The position numbers and the translations under genes are program-made. A DNA stretch of 64,000 nucleotides from NCBI GenBank assembly GCA_016702555.1, contig JADJDV010000004.1, positions 276,528 to 340,527 of the forward strand, given 5' to 3'. Shown here in pieces: positions 36,387 through 44,542 of this stretch. The stretch's first letter is position 1. Every line of letters starts with the position of its first letter. Source of the DNA: Burkholderiales bacterium (lineage in GTDB: Bacteria > Pseudomonadota > Gammaproteobacteria > Burkholderiales > Burkholderiaceae_C). The notes beneath the pieces are model-generated. The model was not told where the DNA came from. It was given only the letters and a program-made list of their open reading frames with translations, and did not search any database.

Positions 36387-36413
36387 ATACTTCTTTGATT
36401 TGACTTCCCTTTC

Positions 36414-37640
36414 ATGAGCACCTCTCCGCTGCCGACACCAACCGGCGCGCGTAACGCCGCATCCGCCGTCCCTGACCACGCCGATGCGGATTGGGGCTGG
36501 CCGCTGCTGCGGCTGGGCTTTCGGCCGTTCTATCTGGGCGCGGCCGGATTCGCGCTGCTGTCGGTGCCCTTCTGGTTGCTGATGTGGTCGGGCATGCTGA
36601 GCCAGCAGCCGGTGCTGCCACCCTTGCTGTGGCACGCGCACGAGATCCTGTACGGCTTCGCGATCGCGGTGATCGTCGGCTTCCTGCTCACCGCCGGCAA
36701 GGCCTGGACCGGCCTGCCCACGCCGCGCGGATCGTCCCTGGGGGCGCTCACGCTGCTCTGGCTGGCGGCGCGCATCGCGGCACTGGGCGCGCCCTACGTG
36801 GTCTATGCCGTACTCGACCTGGCGCTGCTGCCGATCGCCGCCTTCATCCTGCTGCGCGTGCTGTGGCGCGCCAAGAGCCGGCGCAACCTGCCGCTGGGCG
36901 GCATCCTGATGCTGCTGGCGCTGGTCAATCTGGCCTTCCACCTGAGCGCGCTCGGGCTGATCGACTGGCCGGCGCTGTACGCGCTGTACGCCGCGCTGGC
37001 ACTGATCGTGATGATCGAATGCGTGATCGGCGGGCGCGTGATTCCGCTGTTCACCGCCAACGTCACGCCCGGCCTGAAGATCAAGCCGTGGCCGCAGTTC
37101 GAGCGCGTGGTGCTCGGCGTCACCGCGGCCGCGCTGCTGGCCTGGGTGGCGCAACTGCAGGGCGCCTGGGTCGTGGCGTTGCTGGCGCTGGCGGCGGTGC
37201 TGCAGGCCTGGCGCCTGCTGCGCTGGGCGCCCTGGGTCACGCTGACGCGGCCAATTCTGTGGATCCTGCACGCGGCCTACGCCTGGATTCCGATCGGGCT
37301 GGCGCTGCTGGCGCTGGCGCAGGCCGGCGTGCTGGCGCCCACGCTGGGCATTCATGCGCTGGGCGTCGGCGCCACCGGCGGTCTGATCATCGGCATGATC
37401 ACGCGCACCGCGCTCGGCCACACTGGTCGGCCGCTCAAGGTCGGTGGTCTGGAGGCCGCCGCCTACGCACTCATGATGCTGGCCGCGCTGCTGCGCGTGC
37501 TGGCGCCGCTGGTGGCGCCCAGCGCACTGCCCAGCGCGCTCACGCTCGCCGCCAGCGCCTGGAGCCTGGCCTTCCTGCTGTACCTGTTCCAATACGGCCC
37601 CTGGCTGCTGCGCACGCGCGCCGACGGCAAGGACGGCTGA
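36414..37640 (+). CDS. nnrS: NnrS family haem- and copper-associated membrane protein
   Basis: A 408-residue integral membrane protein with about 12 transmembrane segments. Conserved histidines appear in LLWHAHEILYGF near residue 68, and the conserved IGGRVIPLFTANVTPG near 203 and MITRTALGHTGRP near 325 are hallmarks of NnrS. The family relieves nitric-oxide stress in several bacteria; its biochemical activity is not settled. It is divergent from the NsrR-like regulator and upstream of DUF2249 and the cbb3-like oxidase genes. Confidence 0.93.
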   Translation: MSTSPLPTPTGARNAASAVPDHADADWGWPLLRLGFRPFYLGAAGFALLSVPFWLLMWSGMLSQQPVLPPLLWHAHEILYGFAIAVIVGFLLTAGKAWTGLPTPRGSSLGALTLLWLAARIAALGAPYVVYAVLDLALLPIAAFILLRVLWRAKSRRNLPLGGILMLLALVNLAFHLSALGLIDWPALYALYAALALIVMIECVIGGRVIPLFTANVTPGLKIKPWPQFERVVLGVTAAALLAWVAQLQGAWVVALLALAAVLQAWRLLRWAPWVTLTRPILWILHAAYAWIPIGLALLALAQAGVLAPTLGIHALGVGATGGLIIGMITRTALGHTGRPLKVGGLEAAAYALMMLAALLRVLAPLVAPSALPSALTLAASAWSLAFLLYLFQYGPWLLRTRADGKDG

Positions 37641-37736
37641 GGGACAGCGCACCGATGCACTGCTTTTTTGCCGCAGTCCAAAGCGCTCGGCTGACTTTTT
37701 TCCATCACTCTCGCGCCATTTGAAAGGACACCCCAC

Positions 37737-38033
37737 ATGATGCCTACCGCCGCCGCCTCCCGAATCGATGTCCGCAGCCTCGCGCCCGAACAACGCCACG
37801 CCACCATCTTCCGGGGCTTCGACGACCTCGGTCACGATCAGTGGATTGAACTGGTGAACGACCACGACCCGAAGCCGCTGCAGCGCCTGTTCGAATCCCG
37901 CAACGCGGGGCAATTCGAATGGACCTACCTGGAGCGCGGCCCCGAGCGCTGGCGCGTCCAGCTGCGTCGCCTCATCCCGGTGGCGGCCGAACTCAACGAC
38001 TCCTGCTGCTCGGGCGGCGCCTGCGGCGGCTGA
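37737..38033 (+). CDS. DUF2249 domain protein
   Basis: A 98-residue small protein of the DUF2249 family (EFEWTYLERGPERWRVQL core), with a C-terminal cysteine-rich tail (CCSGGACGG) that could bind metal. DUF2249 proteins are often encoded with NO-response and hemerythrin genes, but their function is unknown. The ORF opens with ATGATG after AAGGA. It sits between nnrS and the oxidase operon. Confidence 0.85.
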   Translation: MMPTAAASRIDVRSLAPEQRHATIFRGFDDLGHDQWIELVNDHDPKPLQRLFESRNAGQFEWTYLERGPERWRVQLRRLIPVAAELNDSCCSGGACGG

Positions 38034-38162
38034 CACCCCAGCCAACGCGCCCCCACGGGCGCTGAATCCGCCGCCCGACCACCGAGCCGGGTCAGTTGAC
38101 CGCGTGCGTTTGCACGGCGGCGCGGCGTGCTGCGCCCATCGTTTTCCCACGGAACACCGTCC

Positions 38163-39806
38163 ATGAATACCGTTGCCATCCTGTTGTCGGCCTTCGTGCT
38201 GTCCTTTGTTGCCCTGATCGTCTTCATCTGGTCACAGCGCAAGGGTTTGTTCGACCGCAGCAGCAAGGGCGCGGAGGTGATCTTCGCGCCGGGCGAGATC
38301 GGTCACATCGAGGAGCCGGCCGGCGACCGCGCGGCGCAGGCGCGCCTGCAAGTGGCCATGGATGCGGCGGGCCACCAGGCGGCGGGTCCGGCCGACACGG
38401 CCGAGCTCAGCGCGCGCGCCGAGGCCGACGCCTCCACCGCGCCGCTGGTGTTCTTCATGTTCTGCTGCGCCATCGTGTGGCTGGTGCTGGCCTCGGCCGC
38501 GGGGCTGACGGCCTCGCTCAAGCTGCACTGGCCGGACTGGCTGACCCACCAGGCCTGGCTCACCTTTGGCCGCATCCGCACCGTGCACCTGAACGCCGTG
38601 GCCTACGGCTGGGCGCCGATGGCGGGCTTAGGGATCGCCATGTTCATCATCCCGCGCCTGCTGAAGACGCCGCTGATGGGCGCGCGCTTTGCCTTCGTCG
38701 GCGCGGCGCTGTGGAACGCGGCGCTGATCGCCGGCCTGGGCAGCGTCTCGGCCGGCATCAGCGACGGGCTGGAATGGCTGGAAATTCCGTGGCAGATCGG
38801 CCTGCTGTTTGCGCTGGGCGGCGGCCTGATGGGGCTGCCGCTGATCTTCACGCTGGCGCGGCGGCGCGTGGCGCACCTCTACGTCTCGGTCTGGTACATG
38901 GCCTGCGCGCTGTTCTGGCTGCCGGTGCTGTACGTGGTGGCCAAGATCCCCGGCCTGCACAGCGGCGTGCAGCAGGCGGCGATGAACTGGTGGTTCGGCC
39001 ACAATGTGCTGGGCCTTTTCTACACGCCGTTGGCGCTGGCCTCGATCTACTACTTCCTGCCCAAGATCATCGGGCGGCCGATCCAGTCCTACAACCTGTC
39101 GTTGCTGGGCTTCTGGGCGCTGGCCTTCTTCTATGGCCAGGTCGGCGGCCACCACCTGGTGGGCGGGCCAGTGCCGGAGTGGATGGTCACGCTGTCCATC
39201 GTGCAGAGCATGATGATGATCATCCCGGTGGCCGCGTTCACGGTGAACCAGTACCAGACCCTGCAAGGCCATTTGTCGGCGCTGCGCTGGTCGCCCACGC
39301 TGCGCTTCATCGGCATCGGCGGGCTGATGTACACCGCCAGCTCGGTGCAGGGTTCGCTTGAGGCGCTGCGCAGCATGAACGCGGTGACGCACTTCACCCA
39401 CTACACGGTGGCGCACGCGCACCTGGGCATGTACGGCTTCATCACGCTGGTGTTCTTCGGCGCCATGTATTTCGTGATGCCGCGCATCACGGCGCGCGAG
39501 TGGCCCTACCCGTCCTGGATCCTGATCCACTTCTGGCTGGTCACCGGCGGCTTCGCGTTCTACTTCGTCACGCTGACGATGGGCGGCTGGCTGCAAGGGC
39601 TGGCGATGCTGGATGAGGCGCGCAGCTTCATGGATTCGGTGACGCTGACCCTGCCCTACCTGAAGGCCCGCAGCATCGGCGGCGCGCTGATGGTGACCGG
39701 GCACCTGGTGTTCGCGCTGCACTTCGTGGCGCTGGCGCTGGGCTGGGGACCCAACCGCAACCAGCCGGCGCTGTTCAAGACCCTGTTCCGGGTGGAGGTC
39801 GCCTGA
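38163..39806 (+). CDS. ccoN: cbb3-type haem-copper oxidase catalytic subunit with CcoS-like N-terminal extension
   Basis: A 547-residue C-family haem-copper oxidase subunit. Candidate ligands are H142 and H420 (low-spin haem), H418 (high-spin haem), H280 and H330/H331 (Cu-B). Y324, six residues before H330, aligns with the active-site cross-linked tyrosine of cbb3 oxidases, which argues for oxygen rather than NO reduction. The first 95 residues precede the usual CcoN core: one transmembrane helix followed by WSQRKGLFDRSSKGAEVIF, which resembles CcoS, the small cbb3 maturation protein. The downstream ccoO start overlaps the stop (TGATG). Confidence 0.85.
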   Translation: MNTVAILLSAFVLSFVALIVFIWSQRKGLFDRSSKGAEVIFAPGEIGHIEEPAGDRAAQARLQVAMDAAGHQAAGPADTAELSARAEADASTAPLVFFMFCCAIVWLVLASAAGLTASLKLHWPDWLTHQAWLTFGRIRTVHLNAVAYGWAPMAGLGIAMFIIPRLLKTPLMGARFAFVGAALWNAALIAGLGSVSAGISDGLEWLEIPWQIGLLFALGGGLMGLPLIFTLARRRVAHLYVSVWYMACALFWLPVLYVVAKIPGLHSGVQQAAMNWWFGHNVLGLFYTPLALASIYYFLPKIIGRPIQSYNLSLLGFWALAFFYGQVGGHHLVGGPVPEWMVTLSIVQSMMMIIPVAAFTVNQYQTLQGHLSALRWSPTLRFIGIGGLMYTASSVQGSLEALRSMNAVTHFTHYTVAHAHLGMYGFITLVFFGAMYFVMPRITAREWPYPSWILIHFWLVTGGFAFYFVTLTMGGWLQGLAMLDEARSFMDSVTLTLPYLKARSIGGALMVTGHLVFALHFVALALGWGPNRNQPALFKTLFRVEVA

Positions 39807-40408
39807 TGCATAACGAAGTCAAACTCATTGGTGGCGCCATGGTGATGCTGGCGCTGTCGGCCAGCGCGCTGGTGGTGCTGCCGCTGCTGCAGGTGCGCCA
39901 CGTCGAGCCGCTGCCCGGCCTCAAGCCCTACACCAGCGCCGAGCTACGCGGGCGCGAGGTCTACATCGCCAACGGCTGCATCTACTGCCACACGCAGCAG
40001 CCGCGCGCCAAGTCCTTCGCGCCCGACTTCAGCCGCGGCTGGGGCCGCGCCACCGTGGCCGGCGACTACGCCTACGACCAACCGCACCTGCTGGGCACCA
40101 TGCGGACCGGCCCCGATTTGATGAACATCGGCGTGCGCCAGCCGAGCGAACAGTGGCAACTGGGCCACCTGTACCAGCCACGCGCCTACGTGCCGGACAG
40201 CATCATGCCCAGCTACCCCTATCTGTTCGAACTGAAGGCCAAGGCCGACCAGGGTGAGATCGAGGTCAAGCTGCCGCCCGGCGCGGCGCCGGCCGGCCAG
40301 GTGGTGGTGGCGCGCCCCGACGCGATCGACCTGGTGCGCTACCTGCAGGCACTGGACCGCAGCTACCCCGCCGTGCCCGCACACGAGACGAAGGAGGCCA
40401 AGCCATGA
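39806..40408 (+). CDS. ccoO: cbb3-type oxidase subunit II, monohaem cytochrome c
   Basis: A 200-residue membrane-anchored cytochrome c with an N-terminal transmembrane helix. The haem c motif CIYCH is at about residues 57-61, and the distal methionine is in SIMPSYP near 133. The CcoO signature (AGDYAYDQPHLLGTMRTGPD) is clear. It passes electrons to CcoN in the periplasm-facing part of the complex. The start and stop codons overlap neighbours, so the operon is translationally coupled throughout. Confidence 0.9.
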   Translation: MHNEVKLIGGAMVMLALSASALVVLPLLQVRHVEPLPGLKPYTSAELRGREVYIANGCIYCHTQQPRAKSFAPDFSRGWGRATVAGDYAYDQPHLLGTMRTGPDLMNIGVRQPSEQWQLGHLYQPRAYVPDSIMPSYPYLFELKAKADQGEIEVKLPPGAAPAGQVVVARPDAIDLVRYLQALDRSYPAVPAHETKEAKP

Positions 40409-41007
40409 GCACGCTGCCCGACCCAAACCTGCAGGAAGCACGCGAAAACCCCGAGCCGCAGGAAAGCCACAACCCGATGCCCTGGGTGGTGATCCTGCTC
40501 ACCGCCGCGCTGTTCGTGTTCGGCATCGTCTACATCCTGCGCTCCGACCTCACGACGCCCCCCGTCTGGGGCGACGGCCGCGACCTGGCCGAGTTGCAGG
40601 GCGCGTCATCCAGCGCCGGCGCGGCCGGCAGCGTCGATGGCGCCGCCGTCTACAGCGCGCGCTGCGCCGCCTGCCACCAGGCCAACGGCGCCGGCCTGCC
40701 GGGCGTGTTCCCACCGCTGGCCGACTCGGAGTGGGTCAGCGGCAAGGACAACACCTTGATCGCCGCCGTGCTGCACGGCATCGACGGCCCGCTCACGGTG
40801 AAGGGCCAGAGCTACAACGGCGTCATGCCGGCCTTCGCGGCGCAGTTGAACGACGCCGAGGTGGCCGCGCTGCTGACGCACATCCGCAGCCAGTGGGGCA
40901 ACAGCGCCGCGCCGATCGGCGCCGAGGCCGTGGCCGCGGTGCGCAGCGCCACCGAGGGACAAAGCGGCCCCTACCACGGCGACGCGGAGTTGAACGCCAT
41001 CCCGTGA
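40405..41007 (+). CDS. Monohaem cytochrome c in place of CcoP
   Basis: A 200-residue protein with an N-terminal cytoplasmic segment, one transmembrane helix (WVVILLTAALFVFGIVYIL) and a single cytochrome c domain: CAACH near residue 91 and the methionine ligand in GVMPAF near 150. Classical CcoP has two haems and two membrane helices, so this is a reduced substitute, or an independent electron donor to the CcoNO core. It is positioned where ccoP stands in ccoNO(Q)P operons. The stop overlaps the next start (GTGA). Confidence 0.85.
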   Translation: MSTLPDPNLQEARENPEPQESHNPMPWVVILLTAALFVFGIVYILRSDLTTPPVWGDGRDLAELQGASSSAGAAGSVDGAAVYSARCAACHQANGAGLPGVFPPLADSEWVSGKDNTLIAAVLHGIDGPLTVKGQSYNGVMPAFAAQLNDAEVAALLTHIRSQWGNSAAPIGAEAVAAVRSATEGQSGPYHGDAELNAIP

Positions 41008-41687
41008 GCCCCGACCGCGACGCCCCGACCCGTTCGCCCGACGGCGCACGCTGGGCGCCGCTGGCCAGCGCGCTGCTGTGCGGTCTGATGCTGATCGGCC
41101 TGGTGGCCGGGCTGCAGCGCTGGACCGATGGCTTCGAGCGCTGGACCTTCGAATCGCGCCGCCAGTGGCAGGTGGCGCAAGGCCAGCTGCGGGCGCCCGC
41201 CGTCGCACTGATCGGCAGCGATGGCGCGCCGCTGCCCGCCTGGGCCGCCGAGCCGGCCGCGCGCGCCTACCTGGTCGACTTCATTTACACGCGCTGCCCC
41301 AGCGTGTGCCTGGCGCTGGGCACCCACTACCAGCAGATGCAGCGCGAGCTGCAACAAGGCCCCGACACGGCGGCCGGCGTGCGCCTGCTGTCGGTATCGA
41401 TCGACCGCGCACACGACCAGCCACCCGAGCTGGCGCGCTACGCCGCGCTGCACAAGGCCGATCCCCACTGGTGGCGGCTGGCGGCACCGGCCAGCGATAC
41501 CGACGCGACGGCGCTGCTGCGCGCGCTGGGCGTGGTGGTGGTGCCCGACGGCCTGGGTGGCTTCAACCACAACGGCGCCATTCACCTGATCGATGGCCAG
41601 GGCCGGCTGCGTGCCTTGTTCGATTTCGAGCAATGGCCGCATGCGCTGGACGCCGCGCGCGCGCTGGCGGCGGAGGACGCGTCATGA
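41004..41687 (+). CDS. SCO1/SenC family copper chaperone
   Basis: A 227-residue protein with a GTG start, an N-terminal membrane anchor and a thioredoxin-fold SCO domain. The copper-binding CPSVC motif (residues about 96-100) and the conserved histidine in FNHNGAIHLID near 193 are present. SCO proteins deliver copper to cytochrome oxidases or maintain thiols. In this operon the likely target is the Cu-B centre of the cbb3-like subunit, since cbb3 oxidases have no Cu-A. Confidence 0.88.
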   Translation: MSPDRDAPTRSPDGARWAPLASALLCGLMLIGLVAGLQRWTDGFERWTFESRRQWQVAQGQLRAPAVALIGSDGAPLPAWAAEPAARAYLVDFIYTRCPSVCLALGTHYQQMQRELQQGPDTAAGVRLLSVSIDRAHDQPPELARYAALHKADPHWWRLAAPASDTDATALLRALGVVVVPDGLGGFNHNGAIHLIDGQGRLRALFDFEQWPHALDAARALAAEDAS

Positions 41688-42325
41688 CAACGCTGGCACT
41701 GCGCACCAAAGTGGCCAAGCCCGCCGATCGCTCACGCGCGGTGCGCTGGGCGACTGTCGTGCTGGCCGCCCTGTCCCTGATCCTGCTGTGGCCCGGCGCG
41801 CGCCACCTGATTGAGGCGCGCATGAGCTGGCACATGCTGGCCGAGTTTCCGCTGCTGGTCGCCGCCGGCTGGGCGGCGCAGCGCCTGACGCAGGGCTGGG
41901 CGCCGCTGCGGCGCATCGGCCGCCACGCGCGCGGGCTCGACTGGCACGGCTGGAGCACGGCCACCTACACCGCCCTGGTGTCGATCGTCTGGATGATTCC
42001 GTCGGCGCTCGACATGGCGCTGATCGACGGCCGCGTGGCGATCGCCAAATGCGCCAGCCTGTGGCTGGCCGGCTGGCTGCTGGCGCAAGGCGTGCGGCGC
42101 ATGCCGGCCGAGGTGCTGCTGTTCCTGATCGGCAACCTGAGCTGGATGATGGCCACCGCCGGCCTGCTCTACATCGAGACGCCGGCGCAGTTGTGCGTCA
42201 ACTACGGCCAGGCCGATCAGGTGCACACCGGCGTCGGCCTAGTGGCGTGGGCGCTGGTGATCGGCGCCATCGCCATCCGGCAGTTGCTGCGCCTGAGCGC
42301 GGACGACAAGCCCGCGAGCCGTTGA
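41684..42325 (+). CDS. Uncharacterised multi-pass membrane protein of the oxidase operon
   Basis: A 213-residue protein with five or six transmembrane segments. MSWHMLAEFPLL near residue 47 is weakly reminiscent of the CtaG (caa3 assembly) family, which binds copper, but the similarity is not decisive. Being last in the operon and coupled by an ATGA overlap to the SCO gene, it is probably an assembly factor or an accessory subunit. I do not recognise a named family with confidence. Confidence 0.7.
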   Translation: MTTLALRTKVAKPADRSRAVRWATVVLAALSLILLWPGARHLIEARMSWHMLAEFPLLVAAGWAAQRLTQGWAPLRRIGRHARGLDWHGWSTATYTALVSIVWMIPSALDMALIDGRVAIAKCASLWLAGWLLAQGVRRMPAEVLLFLIGNLSWMMATAGLLYIETPAQLCVNYGQADQVHTGVGLVAWALVIGAIAIRQLLRLSADDKPASR

Positions 42326-42336
42326 ATCAGCAAGCG

Positions 42337-42366
42337 CGGGTCAGGTCGCGCGCCTAGCCTGACCCG
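42337..42366. terminator. Hairpin between convergent genes
   Basis: CGGGTCAGG and CCTGACCCG form a perfect 9-bp stem with a 12-base loop in the 46-bp gap between the oxidase operon and the helicase gene. There is no T-tract on either side, so it is only a candidate bidirectional terminator. Confidence 0.55.
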
Positions 42367-42371
42367 GTGTG

Positions 42372-44042
42372 TCAGCGATCCGCGTGGCCGCGCGCCGTGT
42401 AAGGCTTGGCGGGGCGGGCCGCTCGTGGTCCCGTGGCGGCGCGCCGTGCCGGTGCCGCCGCCCACGACGGACCGCTGGGTTTGCGGCCGCCACCGCCCGC
42501 CGCGCCACGGCCCTCGAAGCCATGTCGGGCACCCATCACCTTCGGACCTCGCGCGTCACCCCTCGCCTCACCACGCGAACCCGCGCGCGGATTCGCACGC
42601 GGCTTGCCACGGCCGTCACCGGCCCAGACCTGGGCACCACGCCCGCCCTTGCGCGGGGGCCGGTCTTCGGTGATGGGCGGGAAGAAGCGGGTCGGCTCCA
42701 GCCCGTCGATGGTGAGCGGGCGGAACGGCTGCTGCGTGTAGGCCTCGATGTCGGCCAGGCGGCGGCGGTCGCGGATCTCGGCCAGCGTCACCGCCAGGCC
42801 ATCGCGGCCGGCGCGGCCGGTGCGGCCAATGCGGTGCGTGTAGTCCTCGGCCTTCATCGGCAGACCGAAGTTGATCACGTGGGTGATGCTGGGCACGTCG
42901 ATGCCGCGCGCGGCCACATCGGTGGCCACCAGGATCTGCACCCGGCCGTCGCGCAGTGCGCCCAGGCGGCGGTTGCGCACGGACTGGCTCAGGGCGCCGT
43001 GCAGCGAGACGGCGGCAAAGCCGGCCTGCTGCAACTCTTCGGCCAGCGATTCGCATTCGATCTGCGTGCAGGCGAACACCAGCGCCTGGCCAATGCTGGG
43101 GTCGCGCAGCCAGTAGTCGAGCAGGCGGCGCTTGTGATCGGGGCTGTCGGCCCAGTACAGCTCCTGCCGGATGTTGGCGTGCTGCTGCTGCGGCGTGTCG
43201 ACCTGCACCTTCTGCACCTTGCTGCCACCCTCGTGCATCACGCGCAGCGCCAGCTGCTGGATGCGCGGCGCGAAGGTGGCGCTGAACATCATGGTCTGCT
43301 GGCGCTGGGCGGTGAGCTGGTGCACCTCGGCCAGCGCGTCGGCGAACCCCAGGTCGAGCATGCGGTCGGCCTCGTCCATGACCAGGAAGCGCACCTGGTC
43401 CAGCTTGATCTGCCCGCTGCCGGCCAGGTCGAGCAGGCGGCCCGGCGTGGCGACCACCAGGTTGGCGTTCTGCAGCTTGGCGATCTGCAACTGGTAGGGC
43501 ATGCCGCCCACGATGGTGGCGATGCGCAGGCCGCGGCAGTGCTTGACCAGGTCGATGGCATCGGCCGCCACCTGCTGCGCCAGTTCGCGCGTGGGGCACA
43601 CCACCAGCGCCCCCGGAATGGCGGGCTTGAAGTGGCGCGATTCCAGCGGGTTCTTGCGGCGCGGCTTCTTCGGCGCCGGCTCGCCCTGGGCCAGGGCCTC
43701 GGCCACCTTGGCGTCCCACGCGGCCTTGTCGCGCGCGGCCGCCTCGTGCTGCATGCCCAGCAGCGTGTGCAGCACCGGCAGCAGGAAGGCCGCGGTCTTG
43801 CCACTGCCGGTCTGGCTGCTGACCATCAGGTCGTTGAAGCCTGCGGCGTGGGGCTGCAGCGCCAGCGGAATCGCGCGCTGCTGCACCGCCGTGGGCTCGC
43901 TGAAGCCCAGGTCGGCCACGGCCGCCAGCAACTCCGGCGCCAGGCCGAGGGCGGCAAAGGGGTTGGGGATTGCCGCGGTTTCAACGGCGGCCGGCGCCTG
44001 CGGCTCCAGCACCAAGGCGTTGTGTTCCTCGAAAGAGGCCAT
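42372..44042 (-). CDS. DEAD-box ATP-dependent RNA helicase
   Basis: A 556-residue superfamily 2 helicase. The Q motif is in PTAVQQRAIPLAL, Walker A is SSQTGSGKT near residue 80, then PTRELA, DEAD near 220, SAT near 250, and HRIGRTGRAGR near 405. The C-terminal 110 residues are Gly/Arg-rich and probably disordered, as in RhlE/SrmB-type proteins. A Lys/Arg insertion (PKKPRRKN) lies between motifs I and Ia. Likely roles are ribosome assembly and RNA turnover. Confidence 0.93.
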   Translation of the reverse strand: MASFEEHNALVLEPQAPAAVETAAIPNPFAALGLAPELLAAVADLGFSEPTAVQQRAIPLALQPHAAGFNDLMVSSQTGSGKTAAFLLPVLHTLLGMQHEAAARDKAAWDAKVAEALAQGEPAPKKPRRKNPLESRHFKPAIPGALVVCPTRELAQQVAADAIDLVKHCRGLRIATIVGGMPYQLQIAKLQNANLVVATPGRLLDLAGSGQIKLDQVRFLVMDEADRMLDLGFADALAEVHQLTAQRQQTMMFSATFAPRIQQLALRVMHEGGSKVQKVQVDTPQQQHANIRQELYWADSPDHKRRLLDYWLRDPSIGQALVFACTQIECESLAEELQQAGFAAVSLHGALSQSVRNRRLGALRDGRVQILVATDVAARGIDVPSITHVINFGLPMKAEDYTHRIGRTGRAGRDGLAVTLAEIRDRRRLADIEAYTQQPFRPLTIDGLEPTRFFPPITEDRPPRKGGRGAQVWAGDGRGKPRANPRAGSRGEARGDARGPKVMGARHGFEGRGAAGGGGRKPSGPSWAAAPARRAATGPRAARPAKPYTARGHADR

Positions 44043-44542
44043 GTGTCACTCTCACTTTCTCGCACGCCCTGGCGACGGCCAATGCTCGGCCGCACGCCTT
44101 GCGCGTGTCATCTGGTGGGGGCACCGAAGCGCCCAAGGTTCATGAATCGACACCCACCATCCGACAGCGCGACACCGAAAACCCGTGAAGAGGCATCGGC
44201 GCCGGAACACAACGACTTGGCCCCGCGAGGCGAAAGTGGCTGGAATTGAAGGCCGCCCCAAAGGACTGAAAGCGGCGGCCGCATGCGAGAGGGAAGATGT
44301 TTTGCGTCTTCGACGTGGTCCAAACCGAATCCGGCCTGATTCACGCGAACCGGCAATTATCCCATTGATCGGGCCATCGTGCAAAGCCATCGGTGGCCCC
44401 AATCCGAAACATGCCCTTCGCCACCTGGGATGGTATGGTGCACTCACGTCGGCCAGACACCGACGCCGGCATGGCGCGTCGGGCCCTGCAGCGAGGCGCC
44501 AGGCCGAGCAGAACAACAGGCTGCGGGCCAAGGAGACACCGG
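44043..44542. other. 500-bp intergenic region without recognisable gene
   Basis: This stretch lies between divergent helicase and DUF6351 genes. It has visibly lower GC than its surroundings and no frame with convincing coding character. An AAGGAGA ribosome-binding site for the downstream gene is at its end (44530-44536). No clear operator, RNA or repeat was found. Confidence 0.5.

Noticed and set aside
38163..39806. Nitric oxide reductase NorB
   Set aside because: The neighbourhood (nsrR, nnrS) suggested it, but the CcoO partner is unmistakable and Y324 aligns with the oxidase active-site tyrosine that NO reductases lack.
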